64,000 nucleotides of DNA from Acanthochlamys bracteata (Eukaryota > Streptophyta > Magnoliopsida > Pandanales > Velloziaceae): assembly GCA_019914995.1 (NCBI GenBank), contig CM034126.1, positions 6,825,001-6,889,000 on the forward strand, in the 5' to 3' direction. The notes beneath the pieces are model-generated. The model did no database searches. It was not told the origin of the DNA and saw only the letters and a program-made list of their open reading frames with translations. A program made the position numbers and the translations under genes. Shown here in pieces: positions 1-11,809 of this stretch (its first letter is position 1; every line of letters begins with the position of its first letter).

Positions 1-1239
1 TTATTTTCTGAATTTTTTTACCCTATAATAAAATTCTAGCAACAAAAAGAATCGATAATAGTAATTTATAAATTATTAAATTATATTATATTTATAATTA
101 ATCGTTTATTTTCATACCTTAGTAACTAGATGTTTCTTATTACGAATTTAGATTTATAAAAAGTAGTACTATGTATTTATAATTATAAAAATTTCAGCTG
201 TCACCACATATTTACAAAAGTAAAAATAAATATTTTTTGGAACATTCTAAGGACCAATAAAGATATTAAGTAATGTACATTTTGACGAACACTCAGCATA
301 TCTTTGCACTAAGAGCATCGTTCACATCCATTCCAAATGATTTTATAGTTTCACTCAAACTTAAAAGTATAAAATTAAAAATTAAAAATTATAATTATTA
401 AATAGATCGATCCGAATTGACGCGATTATTAAATAGGTTAGATTATGGTTGACAATTTTGACCCATATAAATTTATAGGTTGGTTAGGATTTAACGAATT
501 TGAACCGATTATTAAATAGATTGATATGAAATTGACCCACTAATCCAAATTGCTACACCTAATCGTAATCAAAGATAGCTAGACAAAAATACTCATAAAT
601 CTTTCGCATGAAATTGCAATCTTGTGGTGAGCTCCTTTTAAGAATAAAACTTATAAGTTATATTATGTAATTGTATTATCTTTTGGACAAATGACAATAT
701 ATCTCTAAGTTGCAACATTGAAAGTCCACGGGGCGAGGTGTCAACGAGTAGCCTAATTAGGCATCAACGTTGCTATCGATTTCTTAAGTCATACATTTTA
801 ATAAGTTATACTATATTTTTAATATGAACTACTTGTGTTCCTAGATTTGGTATGGTCAGGTATGGTTAGGGGTAGCGATATAAGTTAATAGATCCTATTC
901 GTATAAATTCATTTAATAATTAGGTTAAAATTGCTCAATTCTAACACGATGTATATATTTGTAAGGGTCAAAATTACTAAACCTAATTGAACATATTTAA
1001 TAATTGGGTCAAACTCGAATCGACCTATTTTATAGTCAAAATTATTAAAAAAAATAAAAATTAACTTCTACAAAAATAGATGAAAATTATTAGATGCTAT
1101 ATATGCAAGACATAAAAATATTAATTTTAATATAATTATAAATCAAGTAAAAAATTAATCAAAAGTTAAGCAAAAATATATAATTTAATCAAAATATACA
1201 AGTGATTCTTCTATAAAACCATAACAAAAGGCAACTCGC
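1..1239. other. AT-rich stretch with no gene
   Basis: No reading frame or RNA gene can be supported here. The stretch is AT-rich and low in complexity. Its only clear structure is the inverted repeat listed separately (395-1037). It lies beyond the 3' end of the gypsy integrase relic, where that element's 3' LTR would be expected, but no copy of the sequence beyond its 5' end (7,870 onward) was found here. Confidence 0.6.
395..1037. repeat. Foldback-like imperfect inverted repeat
   Basis: The arm at about 395-565, read forward, aligns with the reverse complement of about 862-1037. Shared landmarks in the same order are 'attattaaata', 'taattttgaccc' / 'aattttgaccc', a second 'attattaaat', and 'cgctacccctaa' against 'tgctacacctaa'. 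Arms are about 170 bp with many mismatches and are separated by about 300 bp. This fits an old foldback or inverted LTR fragments; no transposase or target duplication was found. Confidence 0.5.
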
Positions 1240-2512
1240 ATGTTCTAACTGACGTATTGGACGGTCTAAATTAGGTACGGAGGCCACTCATAAGCACGTC
1301 CTCTAGAATCTACCCTACAATTGGCTCGATCAAGTGAGAATCACGCAAGCACTTCAAAGCATAATTACATAGAACATGGGGGTACAATTGATAGACTCGG
1401 TAGCAAGGCCAACCTATAAGCAACCTCACCTATGCATTCCAAGATCTCAAAAGGGCCAATAAGTCTCTGTCTGAGCTTCATCTTCTCCCTAATTCGTAGG
1501 ATGACTTCATCGGAGAAATTTATGAAAAGCAGCTTATCACCAACTATAAAAGATACCGTATAATGTTTAGGATCTATATACGCCTTCTATCTACTATTGT
1601 TGCGGCTATTCGCTCTCAAACGTGCTTAATCATTTCGGTGGTATCTTGAATAATATCTGGCGAAAGTTCGTTAGCCTCATGAGTTTTGAACCAACAAACT
1701 AGCGAACGACATTTCTTTCCATTAAAGTCATCAAATGGTGCCATTTAGATACTATCCTAAAAGCTGTTATTATAAGCAAACTCCACTTAGTGACAAGTGT
1801 TGATCCCAAAACTGTCCCAACTCAAATATGCAAAATCGTAACATATCTTCCAAGGTCTGAATCGTGAGCTTAGATTGCCTGTCAATATGCGGATGGAAGA
1901 TAATACTATAAGTCGGCTGGGTACCAAGGCCTGTTGGACTTTATCCGAAGAACGAAAAGTGAAATGTGCCAACACAGTTTGAATAAACGTTTGAGGAATA
2001 CCGTGCAACTTCACAATCTCCTTCACATACAATTGTGAAGATCGTACAACACCGTAAGTGGTCCGCACGAATAAAAAATGCGCACTCTTGGTTAATCGAT
2101 CCACATTCACCCAAATAGAATCATAACCTTGCGGAGTTCTTATTCACGAAATCTATTGAAATGTGGCCCCACTTTCACTTGGGAACGGGTAATGGTTGTA
2201 ACAATTCTCTAAGTCTTTGGTGCCTTTTTTACGGATTGATAAGTGAGGTTATAGGAGACGTAACCGGAAACATCCCTGTTTAAGTCATGATACATGTTTG
2301 TAGAACCCGGATGAACTGAATATCCTAGCTTATGTGTCTCCTTAAAAATCACATCGAGTAGATCATAATCAGGAACATATAGCCTGGAGCCACACTAAAC
2401 AATACCAGCAATCAACAAAAAATTCTTTTACAACACCTGCTTTAAGTTGGTCTACGTATTTGGTCAACGGCGAGTCACGTTTTAATTTGTCCAGCCATAA
2501 TCTTATCTCTTA
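1240..2512 (-). pseudogene. Ty3/gypsy integrase remnant
   Basis: Integrase joins element cDNA to the host genome. The longest open piece (1,787-2,110) begins with 'VDRLTKSAHF', the conserved start of the plant gypsy integrase catalytic core, and continues with 'KLHGIPQTF', matching the usual stretch before the second catalytic Asp. Just upstream (about 2,110-2,200) the frame reads like the family's 'GYDSIWV' segment. Around 1,400-1,480 the minus strand reads 'GPFEILE..IGEVAYRLAL', the C-terminal domain preceding chromodomain-type tails. Frames shift several times between these blocks. Confidence 0.8.
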
Positions 2513-2599
2513 AAATAGAACATACCTCTAAGTGGGGCAAACCAAGCTTTAGGCCTCACTTCCAATCTCAGGCCACTCAACTGAAACTAATCTAGCTAG

Positions 2600-2715
2600 A
2601 GGTCAAAGCACTACTGTAAGATGTGAGAAACTTTCTACTGGCTTGTGACTCAAAGCATCGCACCACATTAGCTTCCCCAGGTGATAGAGAATTGTGCAAT
2701 CGTGATCCTTCCACA
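2600..2715 (-). pseudogene. Ty3/gypsy RNase H 3' part, severed from the rest
   Basis: Read on the minus strand this short block gives residues like 'HDCTILYH' followed by 'PGEANVV', the familiar end of plant gypsy RNase H ('YHPGKANVVADALSR'). Its missing first part lies 2.5 kb away at 5,262-5,600. The two blocks are collinear once the insertion at 2,716-5,261 is ignored. Frames shift within the block. Confidence 0.7.
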
Positions 2716-2899
2716 GTTCTAAGGGCATGTTTGAAGTCCAGATTCTCTCGCTATAATTGGAGTTCTAATGACTTCATTTGTTTCATTTTCACCCTGAATT
2801 GAGAACTCCAGTTCTTCAATACTATAGTAGAACTCAATAACCGAACTCTAGTTCATTATTTTAACTCCTCCCGAGGCACTTCTTCTTCCCTATCCAATC

Positions 2900-3545
2900 T
2901 CAACCTGAACTCTCTACATTGGACTCCACCGCCATCGCAGCAGCGGTAGTTCCATCACCGTCTCCGTTCGGCTCTCTATGCCACTCAACTCCATGTTCAA
3001 CAACAGATCCATGGATCTCTTCAACCGCCAGCGAAGGGATTCGTCTAATGTGCAGCCATGGTGGCTGCATCGTTCCTCGCCCTATTGATAAAGCTCTCCG
3101 GTAACTCGATGAAGAGACACGAATCATCTAATTTGCTTAAAAGAAGAAGTATCTGCTTGAAGGTAGTTGGGTCAGAATTAGATGAATAATCAGGACGGTG
3201 AAAAGATTTCAGAGTCAATAGAGGCGCTAGCATTGGTGGTGTCGTTGAGGACGGAGTTAGGGTAGCGGCAGCATCAGCATTAGTGTTTGAACTACTTGTG
3301 TTGCTGCAGTTCGGTGATAATGCTTGCTACTGCTTTGTGATTGGGTTTCTTTTCCTTGGTTTTCCATTGCTTCTCTCTCTCTCTCACACACACAATCGCT
3401 CAAAAATTTCTTTGTTTTTGTTGTATAGGAATTTCTCTTTTTGTTCACACAGAAAAAGTTATTGTCTAATGGTGAAGAATAGAGAACAGACACAGAGAGA
3501 GAAAGTTGAAAGAGAAGAAATCAGAAATGAATGGGAGTTGAATTG
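2900..3545. other. GC-richer, possibly captured sequence; no gene identified
   Basis: Inside the first nested insertion, base composition rises and short frames are open on both strands (2,919-3,104 plus; 3,045-3,233 minus; 3,283-3,549 plus). A CT/CA-rich run lies at 3,370-3,395. This is the composition expected of captured exon or 5' UTR DNA, but none of the translations resembles a family I know. Confidence 0.3.
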
Positions 3546-3794
3546 TTGACGTGGTGTATGGTTTTTTTTTTTAGTTTTTTGTGTTATCTCTCTTCCAGAA
3601 AAAAGTAACGTTGGAGTAATGGATCACTGAAACCAATTTGGCCCTTTAGTTTTGGTCTTTGATTTGCATAAAGAGATTGAAAATTTTTAATTTATAATTT
3701 AGTAAATAACTACTAAATTTAATTATTAAAAATGATCATATAGTTTTTCTTAATGCTAAATTTTTATATTTTGTTATCATTGTATTGTAAGTAT

Positions 3795-5010
3795 AGTTGT
3801 CAGATTCGGATCGGATCGTCCGAATCGATTCGTAAACCCTCGAATCGGACGAAAAATTAGTCCGAATCTGCAAAAAAATCGTCTATGCAATCGATCCTTT
3901 TCAACCCATTTTAATCATATCGACGGTCAAATCGGATTGAATGAAATTAAAAAAAATTAAATTGATGATGTATTTTATACAAAAATAATTATTAATAACT
4001 TATGTTGAGAAGAAATATATAGTTTAGTTTGCAATTGGATGTGATAATGTAAAAAAATAGTTTGTTATGTCTTATTTGTAAAATTTCAATTATTAGTATT
4101 TTGTAGTTTTTATATTGTGAAAATTTCTTGCTCATATATGTGTACTTGAAAAAATGTATAATGTCTCTTTTATAATTTAGTTGTTTTATGACTTTATATT
4201 CTTCTAATTATCTAATTTATTTAAATAATTTCTCATTATAATTTTTTTTGTTTTTACTTCTTCAGCCATTACGGTGAAGACCGGCTAAACATCACTTTAC
4301 CTCCCCTCTCGATGGCGTGCTACCACAAGCAGTCCTTTCCGGCTTGCGACTAATCTCCAGCGACAAACATCTTCTTGCCTTTTTAATCGTCAGTTCGTCA
4401 TCGGTGTAACTGCTTCCTTGTTCGTCTTGATATCAACCTCCTCGCCATTGCACGCAGCCGGCTATCACTACCAAATCTCTCAGTTTGCTTTGAAAAGTGT
4501 GAATATTCTCCATAGAGCTCGCTGCTGTGTTCTAATTCCTCGCAAAATGGAATATTAAATTAAAATTGTAAGATTTTACATATCGATAAATTTTATAAAT
4601 AATTTTTTAATACTAATAAGGATTTTTTATAAAAGATTTTTTAATATTTTTTTAAAAACAGTTAGTACATTTATAAAAAAAATTTAAATTCTTTAAATTT
4701 TTATAAAAACCACCCTATATTTTATAAAAGAAATTTCAAAATTATCTTTTTCAGAAAACCTTCTTAAATTTTATATAAAACTCCCTAAAATTTTATTAAA
4801 AACTCTTTCAAATTTAGTTAATTACAAAGTTTTCTTCAAAAATAAAATCGTATAAAATTATAAAAAGATTGGGATCTTACCAATTTTAAGATTTAAATCG
4901 GGATTCGGGTGAGATTTTATAAAAGAATTTTACTTGAGATTGTGATCGTTTTGGTGAAGTAAAATTGTAAGATTTTAAAATTTAAATTGGAATTTTGATA
5001 ACCTTGCTTT
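3795..5010. mobile_element. MULE/MITE-like element with 'gttgtcaga' end
   Basis: The left end reads 'agttgtcagattcggatcgg'. The right end, reverse-complemented, begins 'ggttatcaaaattcc'. Related left ends occur at 54,765 and 57,613, so these are likely members of one element family. The middle (4,262-4,560) is GC-richer and could be captured DNA, with no recognisable protein. The remainder is AT-rich poly-A/T blocks. Confidence 0.4.
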
Positions 5011-5261
5011 CAACCTACTTCAGTTATCAATTTCAAATGCAATTGAAATACGAAATTGAAGTCCACTTCTAGCTAACTTTCAAAAATAATTAAAATACAA
5101 AATCTGAACTCTACTTCTAACCCACTTTAATAACTAATTGAAACACAAAAACTAAACTCCACTTCCAACCTATTTTTCAAGAAACCTCACTTTCTATTTT
5201 TTACTTCCGCGAAACTCAATTATAAATATTTAAAACACGTCATAACCAATAATTCTGTCTC

Positions 5262-6512
5262 TTATACAAACCTTTAGATAATAATGTACTTCAAACTCTT
5301 GTGGTTAGTATAAATTTGGCGCGACTCACCACACAATTAATGCCTACGTATGTGTAAACACAATGGGGGCAAATTCTAAATCGTGTGTAGAATAGTTCTG
5401 CTCGTGCTTAAGTTGTAGAGAGGCAAAAGAAATAACATGCCCTTGTTGTATTAACACACATGCCAGACCAACTTTTGATGCATCGTAATACTGTTGGAAC
5501 CATCCTCACTAATAGATAGTACAAGGACTGGTACTAAGGTTAAAACATGTTTTTTTATTTTTGGAAGCTCTACTCGCACTTATCACTCTAAAGAAACATT
5601 ACTCCCTTACTAGTCAAGCTAATCAATAGTGCTGGAATCTCAGAGAAGTTCTGAATGAATCTTTAATAGTACCTAGCTAATTTTTAAGAAAGCTATGAAC
5701 TTCCGTAAGATTTTTGGTATAGCCCAATTCTCTACGGCCTTTATCTTCTGTCGGTCTATATTGATCCCTAAGCCTGAAACAATATGCTCTAGAAAGGTCA
5801 CACTTTCACAGCTTAGCATACAACTCCTTCTCCTTCAATATCTGTAATACGACGGGCAGATGCTCTGCATGCTCCTCTTTACTCCTGAAGTAAACTAGTA
5901 CATCATCAATAAAAATAACCACGAACCGATGCAAGTATGGCTTGAACACCCTAATCATAAGGTCCATAAATATTGTCGAGGCATGAATCAACCCAACGGG
6001 CATCACTAAAAAGCTCATAATGCCTATATTAGGTCCTAAAGGCTATTTTTAGTATGTCTTGTCCTCTCACTTTCAGCTGGTAGTACCCCAAGCGAAGATC
6101 GATCTCGAGAAGTCACATGTTCCATCAATCTTGTCAAACAAGTCATCTATCCGAGGTAGAGGATTCCGATTGCTAAACGTAACCTAGTTTAGCTGTCTGT
6201 AATTAACACATATCCTAAAGGATCCATCCTTCTCCCACACAAATAATACAGGTGTACCCTAAGGAGACATGCTAGGTGAATGAAACCCTTCTCCAAAAGA
6301 TCCTTGAGCTGACTCTTCAATTTTTTTAACTCAGTAGGAGATATACGGTAGATGCCCATAGAAATTGGCGTCGAATTAGGCACCAAGTCAATGCAAAACT
6401 CAACTTTTCTATCCTGTGGTAGTTTTGTAAGATCCTCATAAAACACCTCTGAAAAATCTGTTATAATTAGGGTAGCATCAATTCCGCTCTTCGAAGGACT
6501 ACTATCGCACAT
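5262..6512 (-). pseudogene. Ty3/gypsy reverse transcriptase and RNase H remnant
   Basis: Copies element RNA into DNA. The 6,189-6,512 frame contains 'DLVPNSTPIS' and 'LKKLKSQLKDLLEKGFI', the entry to plant gypsy RT. The 5,806-6,018 frame contains '[15 protein letters not shown]', the catalytic box with FIDD retained. Then 'VTFLEHIVSGLGI' (about 5,750-5,800) gives the end of RT, and '[17 protein letters not shown]' (about 5,400-5,470) gives the start of RNase H. The domain breaks off near 5,262 at a 'KSLKY'-like motif. Stops and frameshifts separate the pieces. Confidence 0.85.
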
Positions 6513-6610
6513 CTAGTAAGATAAGCTGTACCCTTTCCATAATAATTTACGGGCGTCCAACCAAGATATTAAGTTATTAGGACCTAGGGTGATCTCCTTA
6601 GAAGCTAAAC

Positions 6611-6931
6611 TTAGGCTTCCCTTTTATTCGAAACCCTACAGATTTGAAAAATCGATGAAGCATGATAAGAAACGAGCCAATCCATTTTGAGTACATAAAA
6701 ATCTGTCATGTCTAATAATATCAAATCAACCAGCATTTCATGACCCTCAACCTTAACCACATAAGCACTAAGCACCGAATCCTCTTGGAACACTTCCTTC
6801 ATCGGCGTTGAAACTACAAAAGAGTCACCTAATGGTTTCGAAGTAGTATGAATTCGAGAGAAGAAGAAACACGACGCATAAGAGTGTGTCAAGCCAAAAT
6901 TGAATAATACTCTTTCAGTAAGAGTCATCAC
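6611..6931 (-). pseudogene. Ty3/gypsy aspartic protease and linker remnant
   Basis: The frame shows 'LILLDMTDFYVLKMDWL' followed by 'SYHA', the segment after the retroviral-type protease in plant gypsy polyproteins ('LDMxDFDVILGMDWL'). The catalytic Asp region lies upstream in sequence too eroded to read. Protease would cut the polyprotein inside virus-like particles. It lies between gag (right) and RT (left), as expected. Confidence 0.75.
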
Positions 6932-7299
6932 AATGTCTGAAATGACAAAGTTACGATTTTCTACGACCTATACAAACTTGAGTCTAACTCCTACACTTAC
7001 ATAAGGCAGAAACAAACATATCATGCAAGTGATACAAAAAGACATTAATTTATAATGCACGAATAAAGATATATCACTCACAATAGAAATTAGTGCCTGA
7101 GCATCCTGATGAGTCATATCTCACGATGTATAGACTGCAGGTGAAAGCGGCAGTAAGTATACCAACAAATTGTGCCGAGGCAAATCTTCCTGATAAGCTC
7201 CATGACCACCAAGAACCTGATGACCTCGCCCAAACCCTTGAATACGGTCATCTCGCCCTCGTTCTCCTCCATAGGAGTGCACTAACCTAGGCTGTGCAG

Positions 7300-7770
7300 C
7301 TAAGGCGCAGGTGCCAAAAGAACCAGCGAGGGCAATGGTCCTCTATTGTGTTCTCCGTAGAACTCGGTGGGTCCTGCTCTATAAACTTCATAATCGATAC
7401 CTGTCGAGGGACAATGATTGAACCTCCGAAAACACTTTGGGCATCTCTTGCAGTAGTCATCACCACAGAATCTATTGTTCTTGAATAACAGCTGCACTAA
7501 TCTTGGGATTGGAGAATCTGGTGCAATATAAATCATAGATATATTAGGTTTATCACCCAAGGTTGCTGTCTGAGCTAAAGCTGCTAACATTGACTACCCA
7601 CGCATCATCTCTTGATGAAAAGCACTTATCTCAGCTCTCAACTTGGCTATAGAACCTCTAATACTACTCGCCTCATGAGCTGTAGGTCTCGTGGGATGAT
7701 GTATGATGCGTAGAAGTGCACCCTCTCCGGGACTTGTGGATGAAGCTCCTTATCTATGTTTAGGCGGCAT
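7300..7770 (-). pseudogene. Ty3/gypsy gag remnant
   Basis: This is the most 5' coding block of the minus-strand gypsy element. The 7,300-7,590 frame has a cysteine cluster ('CKRCPKC' then 'HCP') suggesting a decayed zinc knuckle, the nucleic-acid-binding end of Gag. The frame upstream (7,600-7,770) is interrupted. Identification rests mainly on position between PBS and protease. Confidence 0.5.
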
Positions 7771-7856
7771 TGCAAACTCTATATAAAATTCTAACGTTAA
7801 AACGAAAAGCGATTAAAGTACATTAAACCTAAGCTATAAACTTTTAAGAACGCCTC

Positions 7857-7868
7857 GCTCTGATAGCA
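7857..7868 (-). promoter_or_regulatory. Primer binding site of gypsy element
   Basis: The minus strand reads 'TGCTATCAGAGC', one mismatch from 'TGGTATCAGAGC', complementary to the 3' end of initiator methionine tRNA. It lies just upstream of the gag remnant and marks the inner edge of the 5' LTR, which should extend to the right. Confidence 0.6.
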
Positions 7869-8955
7869 TATCGTCAATAACAAAAACTAGACCATAACTG
7901 GCACTGAACTAAACTAAGGCCAAACGAAACCCAAACCCGGCTCAATCTATTAAGCCTGAGTTAAATTCGATCAAGCCGACCAACTACCAGACTCAAAAAA
8001 ATTTCGGCATATCTTTCCTTAAAACTCAATTGAAGACGGCCTAAATAATTAACAATAACCATATTTAATACCAAATCAAAAGAAAACGACGAATATAATA
8101 GACCGTTATACAAAGAATATAACCATTAGCTACCGACAACCATCCACACCTATTACAATTCAATATAATGTCTATTACAATACAATAAGGTAAAAGAAAA
8201 GTCCATGTCTTTCGAAGATTACAACGCTAAATATTTGGTACAAAATTTGCTACCATACCTTCAGCACGTCTTTTCGTTCAACTGTATTAAATATAATTAG
8301 TATCCACAAGTGTCAAACTTATTTGGAGGAGGCCAAACAAAAAGGGTGAGCTCAATTTCAGTAAATTCAAGTAGCAGAATGCCCAATTAAGATAACTAAT
8401 ACAATAATTAGATATTGTAAAACTATCCATATGTAGCAGATGCAAAGATAGATCAAATCAATTGTGCTATGTCCCAAATCAATGGGTAAACTTTAGCAAG
8501 TATCTTCCTATGTCTTGGAGATGGAGATGGAGATGGAGTCTTAGCTATATTGGAGATGAAGTATGTAATGGAATAAATAAAAGCAATCTATGAGTTAAGT
8601 TTAAGTATTAATAATTCTTCTTATAGAGAGAGAAAGCTGTATACTATAGGGATGTTAGAGGCAAGTATGATTGCTTAGCATCCAAATATTCTCAACTTGT
8701 TATGTTCTCAAGTAGCATCACTAGGTGAGAATATATGATGAAAATAAAAGGGCCCAACTTCTTCCCTCAAGCCTCTCAAATTCTTACTATTATCTTGTCA
8801 GCAAATTGATAATTGCTATTCTTTTGAAGAGCTTAGTCTACAATGATGTTATAGCAGCACTCTTTTATGAAAAGGCTAGCGAATAAACAAAGAACGATAT
8901 CCTATCCACTTTAGTTCTGCCATAAGTGCTTATGGCAAAGGCACTTCCATGAAAA
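7869..8955. other. Gene-free; probable gypsy 5' LTR then copia leader
   Basis: The left part should hold the 5' LTR of the gypsy element (right of its PBS), but no second copy exists in the window to define it. At about 8,516-8,545 there is a small run of 'ggagat' units. The right part, up to 8,955, precedes the zinc knuckle of the plus-strand copia element and may hold its eroded gag. No open frame is convincing. Confidence 0.4.
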
Positions 8956-10060
8956 GAGTTTCTATTAGGAGTTGTGGGAAGGCCAAAAGAAACTTGAAAT
9001 GCTTCTTCTACAAGAAGATGGGCCATATGAAGCATGAATGCTTGCAATAATGGCAAGGGCAAGGTACTGATCATAGAATAAAGGCCTCTATTGATGGCAG
9101 GTTAGAGCTCTCTAACGTTTAGTTGTTAGACTCTAGAGCCACATGGCACATGACCTTCCGGAGATACTGGTTTGTCAATACGAACTAGCCAACATGAGTA
9201 TGGTGTACATGGGGAACGTTCATGCTTGCTAGATCTTCCGGATATGATATGTATGGATCAAGACACCCAACGAAGCTATCTACATCATCGAGGGTGTTAG
9301 TCACGTAGAAAACCTCACAAAAAACTGCTTTCATTGGAGCAACTAGACGATCTTAGGTAGAAAGCACATATTGAAAGTGGAATTATGAAAACGTCAAATA
9401 AGCACTTATAACACTGCAAGCGAAGAAGTTCAGGACCAATCTCTACAAAGTGTTGGGAGAAACCATCTCAACTTGAGATATACTTGTAGTATCCCACAAT
9501 AAGTAATCTTCACTCAAAAATATGCTGGTAGTAAAATGTAGCAAGCTAGAAGAGGAATCTTCGAAGTTGTGGCACACACGTTTAGGTCACATCTCAAAGA
9601 CGTTCTAAAAATTTCTTCAATTGTAGGCTTTTAAAGGGCTAGAAGGCGGTTAAGTTACCATTTTATGAAGAATGCAAACTAAGAAACAACACTGGAGCAA
9701 ATTTACAAGATCTTTCTCAGGCTTAGAAGGCATTTCAGATTAATACAATTCGACATGTGGAAACATCCAAAAGTATCTCTCGAATGAGCAAGGTATTTAC
9801 TAACGAATTCATTGATGACACTTGAAAAGATCTTCCTAATAAAGAAGAATTAGATGACTTTGAAGTAGTCAAAAGCTTTTAAGGAACGAGTTGAACTTGA
9901 ATGCAGTAAACGAATAAAGTGTTTTAGGTTGGACGATGATGGAGAATACTCACGCAACGAGTTTTGGTCCTTCTTAAAGGCTGAAGGACTAAAGAAATAC
10001 TCTACAGTAGCATACACTTTGCAACAAAATGGAGTAAGAGAGTAGTTGAATCAAGCTCTT
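8956..10060 (+). pseudogene. Ty1/copia gag-protease-integrase remnant
   Basis: At 8,997-9,050 the frame reads 'KCFFYKKMGHMKHEC', a zinc knuckle whose second Cys has become Tyr. Near 9,126 comes 'LLDSRATWHM', where the protease active site DSGA has become DSRA. At about 9,570 'LWHTRLGHIS' is the GAG-preintegrase motif. At 9,925-10,040 'DGEYSRNEFWSFL' and later 'QQNGV' are integrase-core motifs, including the Asp of DDE. Lost Cys and Gly residues plus in-frame stops show it is dead. Confidence 0.8.
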
Positions 10061-10499
10061 GCTAAAGGACGAGAGCAATGTAAAGATGATAACTGTACCT
10101 AATCCTTTTTGAACGGAACCAACAAACACTAGTTGCTATATAATCAACCGGTCGTCTTCAAAGGCTATACAATGAAGACGCTGATGGAGCTCTAGATCGA
10201 TAAGCATGCTGACTATTCTCGATATTTATGTAAACGTATGTGTTGTACATAAGCATGAAAGATCAAGTTGGATGCACGCTCCTTAAACCCTAAACGATGA
10301 AGTACACCTTCTTGGGTTATTCTTATGGCGTTAAGGGGTATCGACTGTGGAAGCCCACTGTCCGCAAGGTTGTCATTAGTAGATATGTTGTCTATGCGGA
10401 AGATTAAATCCTATCTATATCATATGAAAGGGATGGCGGATAGGAAATACTACTGTTTAAATTCTGAATAAGCAAGAGAGTGAAGAGGGCCCAGTTTTA

Positions 10500-10990
10500 G
10501 AGATAAGATCGGGGCATGAAAAGTGATATTCAAGTGAAATCTCAACCACCAAAAGTTTGGCGTTCGACTCGTAGAAAGCAAGCACTAGAGAGGATGAGGA
10601 ATATCTTAAAAGGATCCAAATTCATGATAATCTTGCATATTGCCTTCTCACGGAGGATGAAGAGCCTACAACTTTCTAAGACGCTATCCAGGATTGGAAA
10701 CCAAGTGTAAGGTGGCATCCATGCAAGAATGGAGATCCTTTACATAATAACAGTTGGGAGCTTGTCTTACTTGCTAAAGGTAGCAAAGCCATTAGGCGCA
10801 AGTGGTGTAAAAGATAAAGTGCAGAAGTGATGATCCTTTGAGAGGTATCATGCCAAACTGGTTACAAAAGGCTATATTCAGAAAGAAGGTATCGCTTTTG
10901 AAAAAATTCTCTCTACTAGTACATTTACAACTATTACAGTAGTCGTACCCTTATGTGCCACATCTGATCTTGAGCTCAAGCAACTAACAG
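10500..10990 (+). pseudogene. Ty1/copia reverse transcriptase, N-terminal remnant
   Basis: The frame near 10,690-10,800 gives residues around 'NNSWELV' and 'AIRRKWC', equivalent to the family's 'NxTWELV..P..K..IGCKWVFK' opening of RT. 'TTITVVVPLC' and 'LELKQL' follow, matching the stretch before 'DVKTAFL'. The domain stops abruptly near 10,990, where the nested LTR element begins, and resumes at 15,182. Confidence 0.65.
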
Positions 10991-10999
10991 CGTACGAGT

Positions 11000-11640
11000 G
11001 ATTGAGTTGTAAATAAATATTTAAATTTCAACTTTTTTCTCAAAGTAGAAGTCAACAGATAACCAGCTAACTGATTGAGTTGCTAGTTCATTGAGGATTT
11101 TGATACCCTTTAAGAAGAGCAAAGTCAATTTTGAATTAGCTGACGAATTGACTGCTAATTTTCTTATTTGTCTGAATAAAGAGAAAGTAGTTGTTGTATC
11201 AACTGGCTGATTATTTACTGATTATGTTTTAAACAAAACGAAGTCAACATCTAGGTCAGTTGATTGCTTGCTTACTAATTTCGTACACTTTAGCAATGAA
11301 ATTTTAAACTAATCAGCAAATACGCAATTTAGCTGAGTGTTTGTTAATTGTTTATGAAGAATCTTGGTTAGCATTTTTGCTTCAGTTCTAAGTAATGAAA
11401 ATTAAAATATAAGGCTGTGAGCACATGACAAATTTTACGTGATTCGACTGCCAACCTAGTATATGTCCACGGCCATTACAACTAGAGTAGATTCTACTAT
11501 CTTTTTATTAAGTGCTACAAAGTATGAACCCATAGTCTACCCGAACATCTCTGTCTCAACGAAGCTACCTTTACAAGGAGAATGTCAACATAGTCTTCAT
11601 AGACTCTCTTAGTCTTTCCGGCCTCATGTTCTTTTCCTGC
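11000..11640 (-). repeat. 3' LTR copy of nested element (truncated)
   Basis: Collinear with 13,575-14,165. Shared landmarks include 'attgagttgtaa', 'taagtaatgaaaattaaa' / 'taggtaatgaaaattaaa', and 'cccgaacatctctgtctcaac' / 'cccgaatatctctgtctcaac'. It begins about 35 bp into the LTR and ends near 11,640, where similarity stops. Confidence 0.6.
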
Positions 11641-11809
11641 ATCTTCTCAAGTGTATGAACAAAGGAGCGCAAGAGGAAGTGGACAGAGAAGGGATACCAG
11701 AGCGCCAACACAGGAACAAAAGAAAGACAACCATGTGCCTTTGGTGTCACGGGTGAAGCACTTGATGGACCCGGGTACTTTTCAAACTTTGGCATTGGCG
11801 CCCTGGAGG

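Larger units (their letters stand above)
2716..5261. mobile_element. Nested insertion block splitting the gypsy RNase H
   Basis: Gypsy coding sequence stops near 5,262 and resumes near 2,715, so this 2.5 kb is foreign. It seems composite. About 2,718-3,650 begins with 'agggcatgtttgaagtcc' and ends near 'ccaatttggccctttag', ends resembling PIF/Harbinger or hAT non-autonomous elements. About 3,795-5,010 is listed separately. About 5,010-5,261 has repeated 'cacttctaacccacttt'-like motifs, also seen under the right end of the Harbinger element at 53.1-53.27 kb. Target duplications could not be fixed by eye. Confidence 0.6.
1240..7868 (-). mobile_element. Decayed Ty3/gypsy LTR retrotransposon, split by insertions
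   Basis: On the minus strand the domains run gag (7.3-7.77 kb), aspartic protease (6.6-6.9 kb), reverse transcriptase and RNase H (6.5-5.26 kb), a foreign block (5.26-2.72 kb), the end of RNase H (2.7-2.6 kb), integrase (2.5-1.5 kb) and integrase C-terminus (1.5-1.24 kb). That PR-RT-RH-IN order defines Ty3/gypsy. A primer binding site marks the 5' end at 7,857-7,868. Every domain carries stops or frameshifts, so the copy is dead. LTRs could not be delimited. Confidence 0.85.
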
